A stretch of DNA of 64,000 bases from Oxalobacteraceae sp. CFBP 8761 (GCA_014841595.1 JACYUE010000001.1:1228996-1292995), one strand, 5' to 3'. Positions 26,833 through 36,295 are shown, numbered from the stretch's first letter. Numbers and translations are program-made. Notes: generated from the letters alone by a model not told the origin.

Positions 26833-27748
26833 TGCGCCGTTCATGCTATGCGCCGGCGAAGCGCTGACCGACATGATCCACCAGGGCGATGAGCGCTGGG
26901 TCAGCCGCGTGGGCGGGTCCACCTGGAACGTGGCGCGCGCGCTGGCGGTGCTGGGCGAGCCGACGGCGTTTGCCGGCGCGATCAGCCGCGACCGTTTTGG
27001 CGACGCGCTGTGGGCGGCCAGCGAAACGGCCGGCCTTGATATGCGCCTGCTGCAGCGCGTGGAGCGCGCGCCGCTGCTGGCCGTGGTCGAGGGCGGCGAG
27101 CCGCCGCGCTACTTCTTCATCGGCGACGACAGCGCCGACCTGCATTTCGATCCGGCGGCGCTGCCGGCCGGCGCCTTCGACGGCCTGCGCTGGGCGCATT
27201 TCGGTGGCATCAGCCTGGCGCGCGAGCCGCTGGCCGCCACGCTGGTGGCGCTGGCGCGCACGCTGAAGGAGCGCGGCGTGTCGATCAGTTTTGATCCGAA
27301 CTACCGCAATCTGATGGATGCGCGCTACACGCCGACGCTCGAAGCGATGGCATCCCTGGCCGACTTGATCAAGGTGTCGGACGACGATCTGCGCGGCCTG
27401 TTTCCCGGCCTGGGGCTGGACGATGCACTGGCGCGCCTGCGGGCATTCAACCCCGCAGCCTACTGCCTGCTCACGCGCGGCGGTCAGGGCGCAAGCCTGT
27501 TCCATGGCGACGAGCGCTGCCACGCGCTGGCGCCGAAAGTGGCGGTCGTGGACACGGTGGGCGCGGGCGACGCCAGCGCCGCTGGCCTGTTGCACAGCCT
27601 TGCACGCCATCCGCAGCGCCGCTTGCAGGCGCACCTGCACGCCGCCCTGGCAGCCGGCTCCGCTGCCTGCCTGCAGGCTGGCGCCACCCCACCGCCACCG
27701 GCGGCCATGCACCAACTGTTCGAACTGCTCGAAGGAGAAGCATCGTGA
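26825..27748 (+). CDS. PfkB-family sugar kinase, probable fructokinase
   Basis: 307 residues. PfkB/ribokinase fold with the N-terminal GGSTWNVARALAVLG substrate motif and the C-terminal signature VDTVGAGDAS holding the anion hole and catalytic Asp (about 249). The usual DAF after GAGD is DAS here, a small deviation. ISFDPNYR and CLLTRGGQGASLF are also typical. In this locus it most likely phosphorylates fructose made by the isomerase, giving fructose 6-phosphate. Start ATG 26825 overlaps the isomerase stop; its own stop overlaps the next ATG by one base (TGATG). Confidence 0.88.
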   Translation: MVDAPFMLCAGEALTDMIHQGDERWVSRVGGSTWNVARALAVLGEPTAFAGAISRDRFGDALWAASETAGLDMRLLQRVERAPLLAVVEGGEPPRYFFIGDDSADLHFDPAALPAGAFDGLRWAHFGGISLAREPLAATLVALARTLKERGVSISFDPNYRNLMDARYTPTLEAMASLADLIKVSDDDLRGLFPGLGLDDALARLRAFNPAAYCLLTRGGQGASLFHGDERCHALAPKVAVVDTVGAGDASAAGLLHSLARHPQRRLQAHLHAALAAGSAACLQAGATPPPPAAMHQLFELLEGEAS

Positions 27749-30171
27749 TGCCGCATTTCCGTACCCGTTTCAGTGTCCCCACGCTGGTGCTGGCCTGCCT
27801 GCTGCCACTGGGCGCACAGGTCGCGCTGGCGGCCGACAGCATGCCGGTCAACACGTTCATCGGCACCCAGGATGAAGGCAATACCTTCCCTGGTGCCTCC
27901 GCGCCGTTCGGCATGATCCAGGTCAGCCCGATCGCCGACCACTACGCCGGCTACCGCTACAGCGACAAGCGGATCCGTGGTTTCGGCCACTCGTTCCTGT
28001 CCGGCGCCGGCTGCTGGGAGCAGGGCGGGCAGCTGTCGGTGCTGCCGGTCACCGGCACCATCGGCCCGGGCGGGGATTTCGACACCGCCAAGAAAGGCAC
28101 GTTCGACCACAAGCGCTACGCCGCCGACTACACGCATGACGGCGAAGTCGGCCAGGCCGGCTACTACAAGGTCAAGCTGACCAGCTACGGCGGCATCACG
28201 GCCGAAGCGACCGCGCTGACCCGCGCCGCCGCCGAACGCTATACCTATGCGCCCGGCACCAAGACCGGCCACGTGCTGCTCAACGTCGCCCAGGCCAACG
28301 AGCGCCATGGCGTCATCGGCAGCGAAGTGCAGGTCGTCGGCGAGCGCGCCGTCGAAGGCAAGATCGTCACCCGCAGTTTCTGCGGCGGCGCCAAGTACAC
28401 GACCTGGTTCCGCATGGAGTTCGACCAGCCGATCGCCGCCAAGGGCGTCTGGGACGATCGTGGCGGCTGGCCTGGCGCCGCCGGCCCGAGCCAGCAGGGC
28501 GAGGCCAAGCCGCATGGCGTGTGGCTGACCTTTGACCTGAAAAACGGCCAGGCCGTCACCGCGGTCAGCGCGATCTCGCACGTCGATGCAGAAGGTGCGC
28601 GCATCAACCTCGCCGCCGACGGCAAGGCCGGCGACAACCCCTTGAGCTTCGACGCCATGAAGACGAAAGCGCAGGCCACCTGGCAGCGTGAACTCAAGAG
28701 CGTGCGCATCAAGGGCGGCAGCACGGATGACCGCACCGTGTTCTACACGGCGCTGTACCACGCGCTGCTGCAGCCGCTGACGGGCAACGACGCCGACGGC
28801 CGCTATCGCGGCTACGACGATGCGATTCATACCGCCAAGGACTGGACCTACTACGAATTCTTCTCGCTGTGGGACACCTACCGCGCGCAGAACCAGTTGC
28901 TGGCGCTGATCCGGCCCGAGCGCGCGCGCGATATCGCGACCTCGGTGCTGGCGATCCGCGACCAGGGCGGCTGGCTGCCACGCTGGGGCTACGCGAACTT
29001 CGAGACCAATATCATGACGGGTGACCCGGTCACGCCGTTCCTCGTCGATCTGTGGCGCTTCGGCGCGCTGAAGGGCCGTGAAGCCCAGGCTTACACAGCG
29101 CTGCGCGAGAACGCATTCGGCGTGCCGGCCCATGGCATACGTCCGCAAGGCCGCTCGGGCAATCCGAACTACATGAAGCAGGGTTTTGTGCAGTACGACC
29201 GCAGTTTTGTGTCGAAAGGGATGGACACCGATCCGCACCACGGTGCCTCGGCGACGCTCGAATACGCGCTGGCCGATGGCGCGCTGGCCGAGATGGCCAA
29301 GGCGCTTGGCCACGAGGACGATGCCCGCGTGCTGGCGCAGCGCGCGCTGAACTGGAAAGCCGTCTGGGATGCAAATGCCGTCGACGAACCGACCGGCCAG
29401 CGCGGTTTCCCGCGCCCACGCCTGATCGACGGCAGCTGGTTCGCCGATGTCGGCAGCGGGTTCGACCCGCGCGGCGACCATGGTTTCCATGAAGGCACTG
29501 CGTGGCAATACCAGTGGCTGGCGCCGCAGGACGTGCCGGGCCTGGCGGCAGCGATGGGCGGGCAGGCGCCGGCTCTCGGTCGCCTCGACCAGTTCTTCGA
29601 CTACCCGGCCGTGCTGGCCGACCCGAACGCCGTGCGCAAGTCGTGGGTGGTGGGGCCATACAGCTACTACGCCCAGTTCCGCTACAACCCGAACAACGAG
29701 CCGGACCTGCACGCACCGTGGATGTACACGCTGATGGGTCAGCCGTGGAAGACGACCACCGTGCTGCGGGCTGCCGAAACGCTGTTCACCAACGGTCCGG
29801 GCGGCGTGACGGGCAACGATGACCTGGGCACGATGTCGGCCTGGTACCTGTTCAGCGCACTGGGCATCTATCCGGACATGCCGGGCAGCGGCCGCTTCCT
29901 GCTGCACGCGCCGCGCTTTGCCGGCGCCGAGATCGACCTGGCGCAGGGCCGCACGCTGCGCATCGACGCTTCGGGCGCCAAGCCGGGCCAGCGCGGCTTC
30001 GTCAAGTCGGTCAATTACGGTGGACGCGCGGTGGAGCGCGTCTGGCTCGACTGGGAGCAACTGCAGTCGGGCGGCGCGCTGAAGTACCAGCTGGCGCCGC
30101 AGCCGGACGCGCAGGGCTGGGGCACCCGTGCCCGCGACCTGCCACGTCCGCCCGCCGGCATGGCCCGCTAA
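27748..30171 (+). CDS. GH92 alpha-mannosidase (second copy)
   Basis: 807 residues with a signal peptide (VLACLLPLGAQVALA). Family 92 hallmarks: NTFIGTQDEGNTFPGASAPF with GMIQVSP at the start, FGHSFLSGAGCWEQGGQ, SLWDTYRAQNQLLAL, HEGTAWQYQWLAPQD (His581, Glu582), NNEPDLHAPWMYTLMGQPWK, and GNDDLGTMSAWYLFSALGIY (Asp691/692). It lacks the long C-terminal extension of the other GH92 protein. The two paralogues share only family motifs, so they probably prefer different alpha linkages (1,2 / 1,3 / 1,6). ATG 27748 is preferred over GTG 27745. Confidence 0.92.
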   Translation: MPHFRTRFSVPTLVLACLLPLGAQVALAADSMPVNTFIGTQDEGNTFPGASAPFGMIQVSPIADHYAGYRYSDKRIRGFGHSFLSGAGCWEQGGQLSVLPVTGTIGPGGDFDTAKKGTFDHKRYAADYTHDGEVGQAGYYKVKLTSYGGITAEATALTRAAAERYTYAPGTKTGHVLLNVAQANERHGVIGSEVQVVGERAVEGKIVTRSFCGGAKYTTWFRMEFDQPIAAKGVWDDRGGWPGAAGPSQQGEAKPHGVWLTFDLKNGQAVTAVSAISHVDAEGARINLAADGKAGDNPLSFDAMKTKAQATWQRELKSVRIKGGSTDDRTVFYTALYHALLQPLTGNDADGRYRGYDDAIHTAKDWTYYEFFSLWDTYRAQNQLLALIRPERARDIATSVLAIRDQGGWLPRWGYANFETNIMTGDPVTPFLVDLWRFGALKGREAQAYTALRENAFGVPAHGIRPQGRSGNPNYMKQGFVQYDRSFVSKGMDTDPHHGASATLEYALADGALAEMAKALGHEDDARVLAQRALNWKAVWDANAVDEPTGQRGFPRPRLIDGSWFADVGSGFDPRGDHGFHEGTAWQYQWLAPQDVPGLAAAMGGQAPALGRLDQFFDYPAVLADPNAVRKSWVVGPYSYYAQFRYNPNNEPDLHAPWMYTLMGQPWKTTTVLRAAETLFTNGPGGVTGNDDLGTMSAWYLFSALGIYPDMPGSGRFLLHAPRFAGAEIDLAQGRTLRIDASGAKPGQRGFVKSVNYGGRAVERVWLDWEQLQSGGALKYQLAPQPDAQGWGTRARDLPRPPAGMAR

Positions 30172-30207
30172 GTAACCCGACCACAACAATAATCATCAGG
30201 AGACAGC

Positions 30208-31485
30208 ATGGCCAATATGGCAACGGGCGCGACACCAGTCGCGCGGCAGGACGGTCCCCCCGGGACGCAACAAGGCAGTAACACTGGGGCGCTCGTCATC
30301 GTCACTATCCTGTTTTTCATGTGGGGCCTGATCACGTCACTCAACGACGTCTTGATTCCGCACCTGAAGGCGGTCTACACGCTGACGTATGTGCAGGCGA
30401 TGCTGGTGCAGTTCTGCTTCTTCGGCGCGTATGCAATCGTGTCGCTGCCGGCCGGCGTGCTGATTCGCCGCATCGGTTACCAGAAGGGCGCCGTGACGGG
30501 CCTCCTGGTGGCCGCCGGCGGCTGCACGCTGTTCTATCCGGCCGCTTCCGGTGGCTACGGGATGTTCCTGCTGGCGCTGTTCGTGCTGGCATCGGGCATC
30601 ACGGTGCTGCAGGTCGCGGCCAATCCGTATGTGGCCGTGCTGGGCCCGGCGCGCACCGCGTCGAGCCGCCTGACGCTGACGCAGGCGTTCAATTCGCTGG
30701 GTACCACGATCGGGCCGGCCGTGGGCGGGGTGTTGATCCTGTCGGCGGCGGGTGCTGCCGCCGTCGCTGGGACGGATGCGGCTGCGGAAGCGGCCAGCGT
30801 GCGCGGGCCGTACCTGATGCTGGCTGGCCTGCTGGTCGTATTGGCCGTGATGTTCCTGGCCGCGAAGCTGCCAACGATCGTCGCCTCCGATGACGATGGT
30901 GCGCCGGTGGCAGCAGGTGGCTCGGTGCTGGCGCACCGCCACCTGGTGCTGGGGGCGATCGGCATCTTCCTGTACGTGGGCGCCGAAGTGAGCATCGGCA
31001 GCTTCCTGATCAACTTCATCGGCGAGCCGCAGATCGCCGGCCTGGCGCACGCGGACGCTGCCCATTACGTCAGCATCTACTGGGGCGGCGCGATGGTGGG
31101 GCGCTTCATCGGCTTTGCCGTGATGCGCGTCGTCAGCCCCGGCAAGACGCTGGCGTTCAATTCGGTGGCGGCAATCGTGCTGGTGCTGATCGGCACGTTC
31201 GCGCAGGGCGATATCGCGATGTGGGCGATCCTGGCGGTTGGTCTGTGCAACTCGATCATGTTCCCGACGATCTTCAGCATGGCGCTGCACGGCCTGGGCA
31301 AGCACACGGGCCAGGGTTCCGGCATCCTGTGCATGGCCATCGTCGGCGGTGCGCTGGTGCCGTTTGCGCAGGGCGCGCTGGCCGATAGCCTGGGCGTGCA
31401 GATCTCGTTCCTGCTGCCGGCCGCGTGCTATGCGTTCATCCTGTACTTCGGTGCCCGTTACGCGTCGATGTATGCGCCGAAGTAA
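30208..31485 (+). CDS. MFS sugar transporter, FucP/GluP type
   Basis: 425 residues with 12 predicted TM helices. The start of helix 1, [19 protein letters not shown], is the signature of the fucose/glucose/galactose H+ symporters of this family. [14 protein letters not shown] and [16 protein letters not shown] are further matches. It is the last gene of the mannoside operon and would bring mannose from the periplasm into the cytosol unphosphorylated, which fits the isomerase plus kinase route. Confidence 0.9.
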   Translation: MANMATGATPVARQDGPPGTQQGSNTGALVIVTILFFMWGLITSLNDVLIPHLKAVYTLTYVQAMLVQFCFFGAYAIVSLPAGVLIRRIGYQKGAVTGLLVAAGGCTLFYPAASGGYGMFLLALFVLASGITVLQVAANPYVAVLGPARTASSRLTLTQAFNSLGTTIGPAVGGVLILSAAGAAAVAGTDAAAEAASVRGPYLMLAGLLVVLAVMFLAAKLPTIVASDDDGAPVAAGGSVLAHRHLVLGAIGIFLYVGAEVSIGSFLINFIGEPQIAGLAHADAAHYVSIYWGGAMVGRFIGFAVMRVVSPGKTLAFNSVAAIVLVLIGTFAQGDIAMWAILAVGLCNSIMFPTIFSMALHGLGKHTGQGSGILCMAIVGGALVPFAQGALADSLGVQISFLLPAACYAFILYFGARYASMYAPK

Positions 31486-31488
31486 GCT

Positions 31489-32154
31489 TCACGCGTCGTA
31501 GCGGTAGCCGAGACCGTAGATCGAGCGGATCGGCTCCATCCCCGGCGCCGCCCCGTCGATCTTGCGCCGCAGGTTCTTGACGTGGCTGTCGATCGCGCGG
31601 TCGGTGGCGTCGAGATTGTCGGCGCGGGCCGCGTCGAGCAGCTGGGCGCGTGACAGCACCTGGCCCGGCCGGCGCGCCAGCGCGGCCAGGATCGCGTACT
31701 CGCTCGGCGTCAGGTCGAGCGCGCGGCCGTGGACCTTGACGCTGCGCGCGGCCTCGTCCAGCAGCAGGGCCGCCGGCGCGACGTCGCCACTTCCGGCGCG
31801 GCGCAGGATCGCCTTGATGCGCGCCATCAGTTCACGTGGGCTGAACGGCTTGCACAGGTAATCGTCGGCGCCCAGTTCCAGACCCAGCAAGCGGTCGATT
31901 TCTTCGACCCGCGCCGTCACCATCACGATCGGCACCTCCGAAAACGCGCGCACCGCGCGGCACAGCGCCAGACCATCCAGGCCAGGCAGCATCAGGTCGA
32001 GCACGATCAGATCCGGCGGCGCCGTGCGGATCGCGACCAGGGCCTGCGCGCCGTCGCCATGCACGGTCGGGATATAGCCGGCTGCGCGTGCGTAGTCGGC
32101 GATCACGGCGGCCAGTTCCGGTTCGTCCTCGACGATCATGATGCTGCTGCTCAT
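31489..32154 (-). CDS. OmpR-family response regulator (BaeR-like)
   Basis: 221 residues. A receiver domain with phosphoacceptor Asp53 (DLIVLDLMLPGLDG) and conserved Lys (DDYLCKPFSPREL) is followed by a winged-helix output domain (LTPSEYAILAALARRPGQVL, then SRAQLLDAA, ending IRSIYGLGYRYDA). Its start overlaps the kinase stop by 4 bp, so the two are co-translated, kinase first. It converges on the mannoside transporter gene with 3 bp between stops. BaeSR-like systems respond to envelope stress; that role is by similarity only. Confidence 0.9.
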   Translation of the reverse strand: MSSSIMIVEDEPELAAVIADYARAAGYIPTVHGDGAQALVAIRTAPPDLIVLDLMLPGLDGLALCRAVRAFSEVPIVMVTARVEEIDRLLGLELGADDYLCKPFSPRELMARIKAILRRAGSGDVAPAALLLDEAARSVKVHGRALDLTPSEYAILAALARRPGQVLSRAQLLDAARADNLDATDRAIDSHVKNLRRKIDGAAPGMEPIRSIYGLGYRYDA

Positions 32155-33674
32155 GGTGTGTCCTTTTTCAGCAGCGGCAGCGACACGGTCACGCGCAGGC
32201 CGCCCAGTGGTGAATGGGCAAACACCAGTGCGCCGCCTTGCGCGGCAAGCAGGCGCCGGCTCAAGGCCAGACCCAGGCCGGCGCCGCCATGCGCGCGGCT
32301 GCGCGATGCATCGACGCGGTAGAAGCGCTCGGCCAGCCGCGCCAGCGCGACATCAGGCACGCCGGGCGCGCTGTCGTCGAGCGTCAGGTGCAACTGGCCG
32401 TCGTGCACCTGCGCGCTTAGCCGTACCGCGCCGCCGGGCGCCGTGTAGCGCAGGCTGTTTTCGAACAGGTTGGCCAGCACCTGGCGCAGGCGGTCCGGGT
32501 CGCCCAGCACCTGTGATTGTGCTGGCGCCGCGCCGGTCTCGAACGTCAGGCCGGCGGCCTGGAAGCGCGCGCCGAATGCCTGTGCTTCAGCGGTCGCTAG
32601 TTGCCACAGATCGAGCGGCACGCGCTGGCACGCCAGTTCGCCGACATCGGCCCGTGCCAGCGCATACAGTTCGTCGATCAGCTTCGTCAGCGCATGCACC
32701 TGCAGCACCATCGCATCGACGGTGGCTGGTGTGGCCTGGCGCACGCCATCTTGGATCGCTTCGAGCTGTGCGCGCAGCACGGCCAGCGGCGTGCGCAGTT
32801 CGTGCGACGTGTCGGCCACCCACTGACGGCGCGCCGCTTCGGCCTGATCGAGCCGCTCGGCCAGTGCATTGAAGTGGCGCGCCAGGTCGCCCAGTTCATC
32901 GCTGCGCTGAACCGGCAGGCGCACGGCGTAGTCGCCTGCGGCCAGTGCGCCGGCGCCGCGCGCGAGGCGGTCGATCGGGCGCCGGAAGTGACGCGCCAGG
33001 CCGATCGCGGCCAGTGCGCTGAGCACAAGGGCAAGTCCGCCGATCAGCCACAGGCTGCGTTGCAACTGGTCGAGAAACGCAAACGCCATCGCGTCGCTGG
33101 GCCGTGCGCTGCGTGCGACGCCGAGATAGCCGATCGTGCGGTCATCGACGGTGATGGCGCGCCGGGCCAGTGGCAGGTTGTCCGGCGGGCGGCCGGCGAG
33201 ATAACCGCCATTCACATCGAGCAGCGTGATGCGCGTGTGCAGATCGGCGATCACGCCGGGTGGGGCGGGTGGGGGCGGTGGCAGTGGTGGCATGGGCGGA
33301 CCTGCTCGCGTGTGCATCGCGGCGGCGGGCGACGCCGGCGCAGCCGGGGCGACGGGGTCCACCGGCGCTACTGGACCAACTGGTCCGACCGGTGGCGCCG
33401 GCTTCCCGCGCACGGACTGCAGGCGCGTCAGTTCGCCGCCGATCCAGTCGCGCCGGTTGTCACCAGACGGCAGGAACGTCCAGTCGCCATGCTGGCTATA
33501 CTGGCGCGCGACGGCGCCGGAGAGTTCATCGAGGCGATCCAGTTCGATCGCCACCGCGTAGTCGCCGAAACTGCCCAGCACATTCTGGCGCAGCAGCAGG
33601 ACGGCGGCGGCGGCCACCGTCAGCATGGCAAGGAGCACGGAGGCAAAGAGGCGGTGACCGATGGCGATTTTCAC
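32151..33674 (-). CDS. Sensor histidine kinase (BaeS-like) with Pro-rich periplasmic insert
   Basis: About 507 residues from GTG 33672-33674 (KIAIGHRLFASVLLAMLTV follows); ATGs at 33717-33719 and 33711-33713 are alternatives. TM1 at about 8-28, periplasmic sensor, TM2 (LWLIGGLALVLSALAAIGL), HAMP, HisKA with His291 (ADTSHELRTPLAVLRAQLEA), N-box LANLFENSLRYT and G-box HGGAGLGLALSRR. The periplasmic part holds a striking Pro/Val/Ala/Gly stretch at about residues 91-140 (GPVGPVAPVDPVAPAAP, then PPLPPPPPAPPG), which is not expected in this sensor family. The D-box is atypical (DDSAPGVP). Confidence 0.88.
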   Translation of the reverse strand: MKIAIGHRLFASVLLAMLTVAAAAVLLLRQNVLGSFGDYAVAIELDRLDELSGAVARQYSQHGDWTFLPSGDNRRDWIGGELTRLQSVRGKPAPPVGPVGPVAPVDPVAPAAPASPAAAMHTRAGPPMPPLPPPPPAPPGVIADLHTRITLLDVNGGYLAGRPPDNLPLARRAITVDDRTIGYLGVARSARPSDAMAFAFLDQLQRSLWLIGGLALVLSALAAIGLARHFRRPIDRLARGAGALAAGDYAVRLPVQRSDELGDLARHFNALAERLDQAEAARRQWVADTSHELRTPLAVLRAQLEAIQDGVRQATPATVDAMVLQVHALTKLIDELYALARADVGELACQRVPLDLWQLATAEAQAFGARFQAAGLTFETGAAPAQSQVLGDPDRLRQVLANLFENSLRYTAPGGAVRLSAQVHDGQLHLTLDDSAPGVPDVALARLAERFYRVDASRSRAHGGAGLGLALSRRLLAAQGGALVFAHSPLGGLRVTVSLPLLKKDTP

Positions 33675-33874
33675 GGGCGGGTAAGAAAGTGGTGACAGTG
33701 CATGGTAAGCCATCAGCATCGCGACGCGGAAGGTTGAGTGCGCACGAGGTTTGGCGACTACCTGGCCCAACGCCGTTCCGCGAGCACTCGTCGCACAAAC
33801 ATCCGCATCAACTTTCCCACGCAACCGGTGTAGACTGGTCCGCGCTTCAGATCCGAAGCGCTACCGGAGTGCAT

Positions 33875-34156
33875 ATGAAAGCAATATGGAATGGTGAAGT
33901 GCTGGCGCAGTCGAACGATACGGTCGTCGTCGAAGGGAACCATTATTTCCCCCCCGCCTCTTTAAACCGCCAGTTCTTCAGCGACTCGAGTACAACAACC
34001 AACTGTCCCTGGAAGGGCACAGCGAGCTACTACAATATCGAGGTGAACGGCAAGGTCAACAAGGATGCGGCGTGGGTGTATGCCACACCAAAATCCGCCG
34101 CGTCAAATATTACTGGCCACATCGCGTTCTGGAAGGGTGTGGATGTGACGCCCTGA
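33875..34156 (+). CDS. DUF427 domain protein
   Basis: 93 residues. The whole protein is one DUF427 domain: MKAIWNGEVLAQSNDTVVVE, NHYFPPASLN, then CPWKGTASYYNIEVNGKV and AAWVYATPKSAA. The CPWKG...YY motif is the family hallmark. Biochemical function is not established. It converges with the LysR gene. The DNA from here to about 37.4 kb looks less GC-rich than the surroundings. Confidence 0.85.
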   Translation: MKAIWNGEVLAQSNDTVVVEGNHYFPPASLNRQFFSDSSTTTNCPWKGTASYYNIEVNGKVNKDAAWVYATPKSAASNITGHIAFWKGVDVTP

Positions 34157-34222
34157 CGCGATTCATCCGTCGCATCGTTCGGCAAGGCATCGCAGACTGT
34201 TTCAATAGGCAACGGTCGATCC

Positions 34223-35119
34223 TTAGCAGGTGTCGGTAAACAGTTCTGCTGTCCAATCGGCAAACGCACGCATCGCTGGAGAGAGAAAGCGGCGGTGGGG
34301 ATAAAGTAGTGACACAGGAACAGGTGCTGGCCGCCAGTCGGCCAGCACCTCGACTAACTCTCCGCTCCGCAATTGTTCCGCTACCAGGATCTCCGCCAAC
34401 TGAATCAGGCCGCGTCCGTCGATTCCAAGCTTGATGTAAAGCCCAGTCTCGTTGACGGCAACCTTGCCAGCCACCGGAACGGCGACGCAATGCCCGTCTT
34501 CGACAAAATGCAGCTCACTTCCCCGCCGCGTCGTGCTGGAAAAGTAGTGGACAGCCTGGTGTGCCTGCAGATCCAGCAGTCTCTTGGGAGTCCCCTTTTC
34601 TTCCACATAGGACGGCGCCGCGCATGTGACCCAGCGCAACGCCCCCAAACGACGTGAGACCAGCGTCGAATCATTGAGGTTGCCAGTACGGATCACGCAA
34701 TCGACGCCATCCTGGATCAGGTCCACCTGACGATCATTTATACCGATCATGAGATAGATATCGGGGTAGCGCTGCTCAAATTGCGCCAGACGCGGCAGGA
34801 TCAAGGCATGCGCAATGCCCCCCGGCATATCCACCCGCAGTTTCCCTTGCGCGCGCTCGGCAGAGCCGTTCAGGCTCGCTTCCGTGTCGTCAATCAGGTC
34901 GAGTATCTCGCGGCAACGGTAGAAGTACTGCTCACCTTCCGGTGTCAAGCTGAGCTTCCTGGTTGAACGGTTCAGCAACCGAATTTGCAAATGCTTTTCA
35001 AGCCTTTTAACGATACCGGTGACGGATGATGGCGGTAAGCCGAGCGTCTGCGCTGCGCGTACAAAGCTCTTGCCTTCGACGACTCGGACAAATACCTGCA
35101 TTGCTTGTACGCGGTCCAT
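34223..35119 (-). CDS. LysR-family transcriptional regulator
   Basis: 298 residues. An N-terminal winged HTH (MQVFVRVVEGKSFVRAAQTL, then PPSSVTGIVKRLEKHLQIRL) precedes a LysR substrate-binding domain of the PBP2_CrgA type (GKLRVDMPGGIAHALILPRL, IQDGVDCVIRTG, GLIQLAEILVAEQLRSGELV). It is divergent from the NmrA-like gene; by LysR convention it probably regulates that gene and itself. The 144-bp spacer contains matching inverted sequence at both promoters. Confidence 0.9.
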   Translation of the reverse strand: MDRVQAMQVFVRVVEGKSFVRAAQTLGLPPSSVTGIVKRLEKHLQIRLLNRSTRKLSLTPEGEQYFYRCREILDLIDDTEASLNGSAERAQGKLRVDMPGGIAHALILPRLAQFEQRYPDIYLMIGINDRQVDLIQDGVDCVIRTGNLNDSTLVSRRLGALRWVTCAAPSYVEEKGTPKRLLDLQAHQAVHYFSSTTRRGSELHFVEDGHCVAVPVAGKVAVNETGLYIKLGIDGRGLIQLAEILVAEQLRSGELVEVLADWRPAPVPVSLLYPHRRFLSPAMRAFADWTAELFTDTC

Positions 35120-35128
35120 ATATCGGCC

Positions 35129-35243
35129 TGATACCTATAAGGAAAACGGCACTATAACCCACCATTGTTCGCATTTTCTGCACAATGAAAACCTACAGGA
35201 CCACTTTTTCCGCCTCGTTGCGCCGCCTATAGTGCAGGTATCA
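35129..35243. promoter_or_regulatory. Symmetric divergent promoter region LysR / NmrA-like
   Basis: On the plus side, TATAGTGCAGGTATCA (35228-35243) precedes the NmrA-like gene. On the minus side the same two blocks occur inverted: TGATACCT at 35129-35136 and GCACTATA at 35149-35156, separated by 12 bp. TATAGT suits a -10 box and AGGTATCA an operator at each start. This fits a single regulator acting on both genes. Confidence 0.45.
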
Positions 35244-35263
35244 ACGCTAAAGGAGAAATCAAC

Positions 35264-36256
35264 ATGTCCAACCAAATCCGCCAATTATCGGTACCGCTAA
35301 CCATGAACCGGGCAGACCCTGACGCGATGTCTAAAAAGATTCTTGTGCTCGGTGCCGGGGAACTCGGGATGCCGGTACTGCGCAGTCTCGCGCAACGCGC
35401 GAAGGACGTCGACGGTGTGACCATCAGCGTGTTGCTGCGCGCAAGCGCTGCCGCGTCCAATGTGCCAGACAAGCAGCGTGATGTGGCCGAAATCCGAAAC
35501 CTTGGGATCGACATCATCATCGGCGATCTTGTGAAAAGTTCGATCGACGAGCTGGCTGCGGTATTTGGCCGATACGACACAGTCATAGGGTGTGCTGGCT
35601 ATGCAGCGGGTATCGACACGCCAATGAAATTGGCGCGTGCTGCCCTGCAAGCGCAAATTCCCAGGTACTTCCCATGGCAGTTCGGCGTCGATTTTGACGT
35701 CATCGGTCGCGGCAGTCCGCAGGACATCTTCGACGCACAGTTGGACGTGCGCGAATTGCTGCGGGGGCAGCACCAGACTGAGTGGGTCATCATCTCGACC
35801 GGTATGTTCATGAGCTACCTGTTTGAGCCAGAATTCGGCGTCGTCGATCTCAAAGAACATGCGGTGCACGCTCTTGGCAGCCTCGACACTGCTGTCACGC
35901 TGACCACGCCAGATGATATTGGCGTTCTGACTGCCGAGGTCGTTTTCACGCAACCCCGTATCCGCAACGACATCGTTTATTTGGCTGGCGACACGGTGAC
36001 GTATGGGGAAGTGGCCGACAAGCTGCAAGCGGCGCTAGGCAAACCCTTCAGCCGTTCGGCGTGGAGCGAGGAATACTTGCTGGGCGAGTTGGCCCGCGAC
36101 CCACATAACATGATGCGCAAGTATCGCGCCGCCTTTGCGCAGGGGAGGGGTGTTGCTTGGGATAAAAGTGGCAGTTTCAATGCCCAGCGCGCTATTCCGG
36201 TTACCGACGTGGCATCGTGGATCAATGCAAACTTGATTTCTGGCCGAAGCAATTAG
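35264..36256 (+). CDS. NmrA-like NAD(P)-binding protein (isoflavone/aromatic-alcohol reductase type)
   Basis: 330 residues. Rossmann motif ILVLGAGELGMPVLRSLA near residue 26, then the atypical-SDR pattern GIDIIIGDLVKSSIDELAAV, YDTVIGCAGYAAGIDTPMKL, IPRYFPWQFGVDFDVIG and LTTPDDIGVLTAEVV. The ATG at 35264 is supported by a strong AAAGGAG Shine-Dalgarno, although the fold could begin at 35327. Family members are reductases or redox sensors; no substrate can be named. It is divergent from its probable LysR regulator. Confidence 0.85.
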   Translation: MSNQIRQLSVPLTMNRADPDAMSKKILVLGAGELGMPVLRSLAQRAKDVDGVTISVLLRASAAASNVPDKQRDVAEIRNLGIDIIIGDLVKSSIDELAAVFGRYDTVIGCAGYAAGIDTPMKLARAALQAQIPRYFPWQFGVDFDVIGRGSPQDIFDAQLDVRELLRGQHQTEWVIISTGMFMSYLFEPEFGVVDLKEHAVHALGSLDTAVTLTTPDDIGVLTAEVVFTQPRIRNDIVYLAGDTVTYGEVADKLQAALGKPFSRSAWSEEYLLGELARDPHNMMRKYRAAFAQGRGVAWDKSGSFNAQRAIPVTDVASWINANLISGRSN

Positions 36257-36295
36257 TATTCATTCACAGGGCTTAGGCACCGACCGTCATTGGCG

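Noticed and set aside
27484..30189. A 900-codon open frame on the minus strand opposite the second GH92 gene, and similar long antisense frames opposite sdhA, the first GH92 gene and sucA
   Set aside because: The plus-strand proteins are clear family members. The antisense products are His/Arg/Gln/Val-rich, have no motifs, and are the usual by-product of GC-rich third positions.
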